Part shown: positions 58,179-64,000 of the stretch, one piece after another | How the letters are laid out: every line of letters begins with the position of its first letter | Position numbering within the stretch: the stretch's first letter is position 1 | From: Diplolepis rosae | Taxonomy: Eukaryota; Arthropoda; Insecta; Hymenoptera; Diplolepididae | DNA length: 64,000 bases | Direction of reading: 5' to 3' | NCBI GenBank assembly: GCA_030998225.1 | Contig: JAPYXD010000752.1 | Location: forward strand, 15,516,501 to 15,580,500 | Notes under the pieces: generated by a model | Told to the model about the DNA's origin: nothing | Database searches by the model: none | The model's input: the letters and a program-made list of their open reading frames with translations, nothing else | Program-made: the position numbers and the translations under genes

Positions 58179-58412
58179 TAATATTTAAGAGTTGCCACAT
58201 TCATTCTTTATTTCATTTTCATCTGTGCATTTATTTGTAATGAAAATAGAAATTTAAATGATTTTATATACTTTTATTCAAAGAGTCATTACATTGACGA
58301 AAAGATCGGTTTCAGAAAATTTGTGTAGAGATTGAGAGAAACTATTCGATTGAAACATGAATGGTAATTTTTTTTTATAAAAAATGTCTGTAGAAAGCCT
58401 CTACAAAATGTA
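58179..58412. other. Spacer between two DNA transposons
   Basis: AT-rich, no exon in a phase that would continue the SDR gene. Confidence 0.45.
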
Positions 58413-59716
58413 AAGGGTTTTCCAATAGGGACATAACAATTTCGTATCTTTATATGAACGCACCCTTAAACTTTTTTAATGAACTGTCAATGTCAAAACC
58501 TTAGTTAAAGTCAAGATTTTCATCATCGTAAAGTTCACGAACCAGCAAAGTTTGGAAATTATTAAAAATTACTACCGAAATTCTGAGTCGGTGGTCGCAA
58601 CTTTAATAGTGCTTACTCCAATTTTCGGCCGTAATAATCGTCCCACCCGACAGGCTGTGCGTGCTATAGTGGATAAATTGGAGACCAAATTTACACTATT
58701 GGACGTTCCGGTGCCTAAAAGACGTCGTATTGCTCGAAGCAAAGAAATAATCGCAGCCGTAAGTGCATCGATTCAAAATGAGCCAAATCAGTCGATTCCA
58801 CGTCGTTCTCAAGAATTGGGCATCGCTCAAACGACACTGTGGCGTATTATGCGAAAAGATCTTGCCCTACATGTTTTCAAGATTAAATTGACTCAATCAA
58901 CGAAAGCCACTTGATCATTTGAAACGCCGAAACTTCTCCAATTGGGCTCTGGCAAAGCTAGAAGAAAATGAAGAATTTCATCGAAAAATCATCTTCAGCG
59001 ATGAAGCTCATTTCTGGCTCAATCGCTTTGTTAAAGAGCAAAATATGCGTTATTGGTCAGCAACAAACCCAAATGTGCTTCTTGAGAGACCGTCGCATCC
59101 GCAAAAAGTGACTACTTGGTGCGGTTTTCATGCCGGAGGTGTCATTGGGCCGTATTTTTTCGTGGATGAAAACGACCGTCATGTTACCGTCAATGGAGAG
59201 CGCTATCGTGCTATGTTGGAAGATTATTTGTGGCCAGAATTGGATGAACTTGACATCAACGACATGTGGTTTCAACAAGACGGTGCCACTAGCCACACAG
59301 CACGCGTCACAATTGATTTATTGAAAGGCAAATTCGGTGAACGTGTTATCTCGAGAAATGGTCCGATCGAATGACCGCCTCGTTCATGCGATCTAACGCA
59401 TTGGATTTCTTTTTATGAGGCCATATCAAGTCACTGGTCTATGCCAACAAGCCAGCAACTTTAGACGACCTTAAAGACAACATCTAAAGCGAAATTGTCA
59501 ACGTTCCAGTCGAAATGTGTGCCAGAGTGGTGGAAAATTGGGTCCAAAGAATCGACCGCAGTAAACGGGCTCGTGGTGGTCATATGACCGATATCGAATT
59601 TCATTCATGAAATGTAATGCTTGCACTACACCCACAGTAAATTTGAACTCAATATCTCAAATACTTCTGTGTTTTATTCATAGATAAAATTGTTATGTCC
59701 CTATTGGAAAACCCTT
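58413..59716 (+). mobile_element. Tc1/mariner-type element, near full length
   Basis: Ends AAGGGTTTTCCAATAGGGAC and complement, flanked by TA (58411-58412, 59717-59718). 1304 bp. Same family as 20823-21579 but a different subfamily by end sequence. Confidence 0.92.
58531..59608 (+). pseudogene. Tc1/mariner transposase, broken
   Basis: N-terminal helix-turn-helix region from about 58531 (NQQSLEIIKNYYRNSESV; IPRRSQELGIAQ). The expected ATG appears as ATC near 58522. A frameshift near 58905 separates it from HLKRRNFSNWALAKLEE. Then IIFSDEAHFWLN (first Asp) and MWFQQDGATSHTAR (second Asp) lie in 58919-59374. A stop replaces Trp at 59372-59374 in NGPIE*PPRSCDL, and a further frame change follows near 59400. 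The C-terminus ends RARGGHMTDIEFHS near 59608. About 41 residues separate the second and third Asp when read through, as in DD41D elements. Confidence 0.85.
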
Positions 59717-59718
59717 TA

Positions 59719-60424
59719 GTTCCCAGAGCTTACAACAAGCAGGTTGCAATACTCTTCCAAATAGGTGTGTCTTTTTAATTTAAGTTTCATTGCCTCTCAA
59801 AAAATATGGTGTTTTGTTATTTTGAGCCCTCTAACCTCTCACAAATCGAGATGCTTCATTGATGAGAGCCATCTTGAGTCTGTTAGTATCACTCTCAATC
59901 ACTGTAAGCTCGAGTACATTTTTCTCGTGTTTAATACATTCAATGTTTAGTTTTTCAACTTATCAACCATGTCTAGTACATACAAAACATTTTCAAAAAG
60001 TTAACACAATCTAATGAATACAATTTTAAAAGGACCCTGCACAGTGGCGTTAGACGAATTTGGACTTGCCATAGCGAGTTGCAGCGAGTATAACACGTGT
60101 CAGGAGATATTCTGTAGTACGGGAAAATAAAAGCGAGTAGGAAACAGTATTTCCGAGTATACTGCAGTAATCGTGAATGCCGAGCGCTAACACTGTAATA
60201 CTTTTGAGTAGCGCGGAATAGCAGCTCCTTTGACAGCCTTTGACAGTGACCCTGAAATTAAAAGCTATCGCGGTTTCGGAGTCATAGGCTGGCGGAAAAG
60301 CAGAGGAGTTTTGAGTTTAGTAGGTATTGCTTCGGCCGAGTCTCACACAACGTGCGTAAATGCATTCTCTATCTACCTTGGAGAAAAATGTGAAAAAAAT
60401 CCGAGCGGGGCAGCCTAACCACAC
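59719..60424. other. No gene supported
   Basis: I looked here for a C-terminal SDR exon and found none with fitting phase and family motifs. Confidence 0.4.
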
Positions 60425-60722
60425 GGAACGTTGATAGTTGTAGGATTAATATTCGTTGTGAGTAAATGAATAGAGACCAAGTCTTAACAGTTAAATAGAA
60501 AGAATTTATTTGCAGTACAGGCGTACCGTATTGCGGGTAACGCTCGAGACCTATGTACGTACAGAGGTGGAAGGTACCTGGACAAAAGGTAACGGTAAAA
60601 ATGTACAAAAGTTGGGTGTAGCTCTGCTACTTATGATTCCTATTTTAAATGAAAATATAATATTTGTGAATCGGACTCGACTACCCTGCTACGGCCTTTA
60701 TCGGCATGAAACCAAACGTTCC
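60425..60722 (-). mobile_element. Possible solo LTR
   Basis: About 300 bp of moderate GC with GGAACGTT at one edge and its complement AACGTTCC at the other. On the minus strand AATAAATTC precedes TAACTGTTAAGACTTGG, which could be a polyadenylation region. No target duplication or primer site established. Confidence 0.25.
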
Positions 60723-60741
60723 TGAGTTGTCACCAACACAT

Positions 60742-60871
60742 CCCTTATGAAAACAAGTATTGGTGAGTATTGAATCGAATATTTTTTAACTGATTGAGTA
60801 TTGCAAATTCAATATTTTTTCACGAAAAAAATATTAGATCCATTACTTACCAATATTTTTTTTCATAAGGG
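60742..60871. mobile_element. 130-bp palindromic MITE
   Basis: CCCTTATGAAAA at the left and TTTTCATAAGGG at the right; inside, AAGTATTGGTGAGTA pairs with TACTTACCAATA. A partial copy lies at 41470-41598. Confidence 0.88.
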
Positions 60872-60950
60872 ATCCTGAAGATGTTTTTAGGATATTCGCG
60901 TGTGTTTTATGACTTGATATTTTTAACTCCTTTAAATACACAGCTCAATA

Positions 60951-61109
60951 TTATGACCATAAGTGATTAGTTTCGGGTCCGGGAAAACAAAGTATTGCAT
61001 ACGCAGCTGCTTCGTTGGGTGGAACGCCTGCCCTCTCAGGTAATGAGACATCTTTGGCAGCAATTGCCACAATCGTATGATTTTGAATCACAATTCCATC
61101 CAGGACTGT
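60951..61109 (-). CDS. Orphan terminal exon of an unrecognised gene
   Basis: After a GATATTTCAG acceptor (minus), 52 codons plus TAA at 60951-60953, entering at phase 0: TVLDGIVIQNHTIVAIAAKD... ending ETNHLWS. Codon usage and a conserved-looking Ala/Pro-rich stretch (ERAGVPPNEAAAYAIL) suggest real protein. Upstream exons would lie beyond 61110 to the right, possibly outside the window. I do not recognise it. Confidence 0.5.
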   Translation of the reverse strand, partial: TVLDGIVIQNHTIVAIAAKDVSLPERAGVPPNEAAAYAILCFPGPETNHLWS

Positions 61110-61337
61110 CTGAAATATCAAAAAGTTTGATATGAATATATATTTTTTTTAAATTAGTTTGGGGCTAAATGATTTAATGATTAATAGTTTTTGACCTTTC
61201 TTATTTTTTCTTAAACTCTTTATAATGTGTATAAAAAGAGCTCATTTTGTTCATTGAAATATTCTCCAGAATTCTAATCATACCATTTTTGTCAAATATA
61301 ATACATTTTTTATCAATCGTTAATGCGTATTATTTTT
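61110..61337. other. Intron or spacer, nothing recognised
   Basis: AT-rich. Confidence 0.4.
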
Positions 61338-61882
61338 CATAGCAACTCTTTTGAGAATTGGATTTGAGGTAACTGTATAGAGAGATTGAAAACTACAATT
61401 TTCAACCCTACTTTCAAAGTTTCAACCCTAGGGTTGGAAATCGCAATTTTAACTTGCTCTGCAGATACTGAAAATCGAATTTTCAAAAGAGGCGGTATGA
61501 AAAATAATAATAATAGAACTCTATGTATTTAGAAATATAAAAAATAAGAGACAGGAGATAAGCTGTGATGGAATAGTATATTTCGTTACAAGGGATGAAG
61601 CACCGCGATTGCAACGAGTTGAGTCCGAAGTCGAATTTCGATTATCGATATGATGACAAATTGAATGCATGACTTGTGAAATCGTTTCCTTTCGACCCTT
61701 GTCACGCAATATACTATTTCATAGCAACTCTCTTGGGAATTTGAATGATGTAACTGTCGAGTGGGTTGAAACTGCGATTTTTAACCCTACTTTCAAAGTT
61801 TCAACCCTAGGATTGGAAATCGCAATTTCGACTTGCTCTACAGGTATTGGAAAACAAATTTTTAAGAGGCGCTATGAAAAAG
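61338..61882. repeat. ~165-bp direct duplication, copies 382 bp apart
   Basis: 61338-61505 and 61720-61882 share CATAGCAACTCT, AACCCTACTTTCAAAGTTTC and TTGGAAATCGCAATTT with moderate divergence. A MITE separates them. Confidence 0.85.
61571..61720. mobile_element. 150-bp MITE between the duplicated copies
   Basis: GAATAGTATATTTCGTTACAAGGG-like left end pairs with CCCTTGTCACGCAATATACT at the right. Its right tip abuts the second copy of the flanking duplication. Confidence 0.8.
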
Positions 61883-62173
61883 AAATGGAAGAAAACAAGT
61901 GGAAAGAAGCTAGGATAAATGACCTTCGTCCCTTTCTGTATTAGGGATTAAAAGAAATGGAATTTCTATTTCTCTACTTCTAGCAGGGATATAAACTTTT
62001 GTAACTTTATACACTTACTGTGTTGTATTCATCTGGTTGGAGCAGATTATAATCATAATATAAAAACATGTTATTTTGATGTAGAGGTGACATTTCATGT
62101 AACGTTAGAATATTATTCTGAAACAGAATAAACGTGCGTTTTCTATTGTATTTTAACAATATTTTAATAATTG

Positions 62174-62330
62174 TTGCTAGGAGCTAAGGCATGCGTTTTG
62201 GGGCAAGAACTGATGTGTTCAGGCCGAGTCTATTTACGACTCAGTAGATTACGGACATGTATCAATAATATTTATAAATACAGTACTTACTCGGTGGGAA
62301 ATTTTAAATTGCGAGCATAAATATGTCAAA
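62174..62330. repeat. Dispersed repeat, copy 2
   Basis: Matches 35225-35540 with an internal deletion: GTTGCTAGGAGCTAAGG, TTCAGGCCGAGTC, ATCAATAATATTTATAAATA. Confidence 0.75.
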
Positions 62331-64000
62331 AACGTAGGCTGCGTGCCAACAATGCACATTGCGAAAATCTTAAAGCGTACTATCGAAGGATTGGAAAATG
62401 AGTTTACTAAGTCCACTTCATGAGCTACAAATAAGATAATACGAATCTACTTCCGACCCCTTTCTGATTGTGATCGCTGTCATGTTTCAAGAGATTACAA
62501 AAATCTCCGGAAAGACCCGACAAAAAAAGAAATATGTATATAATCTACAGTTGACTGCGAGTACATAAAACTTTGATTTAGCTGTACATATCTGCGCTTT
62601 TCCAAGACAAAAATTATTAATTTATTATTTCTAATTTATTAGTGCATGCATGCTTGCGTTTGTTTTACCGATAACCTTCAACCAATATTTTTCTCAAGCT
62701 TTGACTATTTGCTTCCGTAAAAGAATTACGATTGATAGAATTTGGGGCTTTAATTTTAAGTATTATTTACCTCATTTTTAATAGTAGAAATTTAAAAAAA
62801 GTAAAATTTTCGAAAAAAAACTTCGAAAAATGTTCTCTTAAAAAACTCTTCCACTTTATAAAAATTATTTTTTAATATGAATATAGGTATCAGAATTCAA
62901 GTTTGATGTTAATTTTGACAATGGCACCCAATATCGAGTCAAGAAAATTTCAAACGAATGAACTGGTTAAGATGTTGCGGAGGTCAACTAAGCACGAATT
63001 CAAAATTCAATGTATGGATTTAATTGCTTACATAAAAATTTCAAGTCAATTCAATGGGAGTGACAAAGAATCCATCAACCATCAAAATTACTGATATAAG
63101 CCTGGAAATAGAATTACAAAGTTTAATAGGTAAAACTGTTTAACGATTACTACAAAGTCAAAATATAGTTATGCAGACGATTCCGGATAACCAATTGAGC
63201 ACCGATTAAATAAGGGCCTCTCCGCTCGAAAACGGGTAGAAGTATTGTCCACTTTCCAAAACGAGGCGAAAATTTTTTTTTGTTAAAAAAACGTTAAACA
63301 AAAATAACTGTGATGTTCAGCTCAATAAAGCGCATCTTTTTTGTTATATTAATTTTCTTCCCTGATAATTTTTTTATTCACTGTAAAATAAACAATAGGT
63401 TTTTTCATACCTTCGATAATCAATGCCGTTTGGAACTAAAATTGCTGAAACTCAACTAATATTCAACCGATTTTGTTGAAATTTGGTTTGTGAATTCCCA
63501 TGACGCTATACTCATCACCGAAATCATAGAATTTTCGAAAAATATGATATTATTATATTATTTATTGATTTATCAGCAGCGGTTGGAAATCAATCAATTT
63601 TTTTTCGACATGCAAGGAAGTTTTTTCCTATTGAAGCTAGGAAAAACTTCCAGCGGAGGAGTTGGTGAGGATCGTTTGAAAAAGTTTTTGGGAAAAAGTG
63701 ATGTTGGTTGGAGCAATACTTGATGAGATAGAAACGTTTTACTGAGAGCGTGGAACGCGCTTCGACGCGCGCGCTTAACAAAGTCGCTCGCGCGCCCGTT
63801 GTTCTCGTGCCCATATTAAAAAAAATACATTTACTTTGCATGCAATTGAACGATGGTTGTTAAAAAATTTATTTTGAATATTTGTAATGGAATGGTTGAT
63901 AAGTTTCATCAGTTACAAAACCACTGACAGAAAATTACCGGATTAATGTATTCATAGAATTTTTTATTATGCGCTTCTACATTTTGTACTTACATCTTTT
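62331..64000. other. No gene supported to the window end
   Basis: ORFs at 62903-63094 and 63490-63723 have no recognised domain. A CG-alternating patch at 63755-63796 (GCGCGCGC, CGCGCGCC) stands out from the AT-rich background. Confidence 0.4.

Noticed and set aside
58370..59770. SDR C-terminal exon split by the Tc1/mariner insertion (flanks joined across the TA)
   Set aside because: The joined flanks are open only in a phase that does not continue exon 4, or give no SDR-like sequence.
62883..62960. Short plus exon after AATATAG reading NFDNGTQYRVKK to a stop
   Set aside because: The reading needs a second AG and a phase not matched by any upstream exon; no family match.

Overview
This window is AT-rich animal nuclear DNA, almost certainly from an insect. 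Genes are split by GT-AG introns. There is an ML-domain NPC2 gene and a membrane-anchored short-chain dehydrogenase of the type common in insects. The mobile load includes R1-like non-LTR retrotransposons with a C-terminal CCHC knuckle, two Tc1/mariner-type lineages, hAT-like and TTAA-target elements, and many foldback elements. A parasitoid or gall-wasp type hymenopteran would fit, but that is a guess. There are no operons or prokaryotic signals. Host coding sequence is only a few percent of the window.

Layout. (1) 1-3727, minus strand: six in-phase exons of an unrecognised Ser-rich protein, running off the left edge. (2) 3.7-28 kb: a repeat desert holding a 340-bp tandem array (7.7-9.3 kb), a 1.1-kb foldback built of ~120-bp units rich in AGGTCA (12.6-13.7 kb), tRNA-like palindromes, several TTAA-bounded elements, 54-bp-unit arms at 17.2, 22.1 and 26.1 kb, a deleted Tc1/mariner copy (20.8-21.6 kb) and an hAT-like MITE with a perfect 8-bp target duplication (25.6-26.0 kb). 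(3) 28.2-28.7 kb, plus: NPC2-like secreted lipid-binding protein, start exon not seen. (4) 29.5-32.4 kb: a 2.9-kb pyrimidine-rich minisatellite. (5) 32.7-34.7 kb: a CACTG...CAGTG-bounded unit enclosing candidate exons of an unrecognised minus-strand gene, one with a one-base frameshift. (6) 39.3-57.0 kb, plus: a short-chain dehydrogenase in at least four coding exons. Its introns (4.8, 3.0 and 9.1 kb) hold two R1-like LINE copies antisense to the gene, a decayed multi-exon-family pseudogene, a second LINE type and, in intron 3, a 3.5-kb near-perfect palindrome inserted into a LINE. (7) 57.2-64 kb: an internally deleted mariner, a nearly full-length but broken Tc1/mariner copy, a 130-bp MITE, an orphan minus-strand terminal exon at 60,951-61,109, and duplicated sequence around another MITE.

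The most notable structures are the long intronic palindrome (if transcribed it would form a ~1.56-kb duplex), TTAA-ended elements repeatedly abutting on a shared TTAA, and the gene-like exons enclosed by CACTG ends. All family calls are by eye; no alignment or database search was run.
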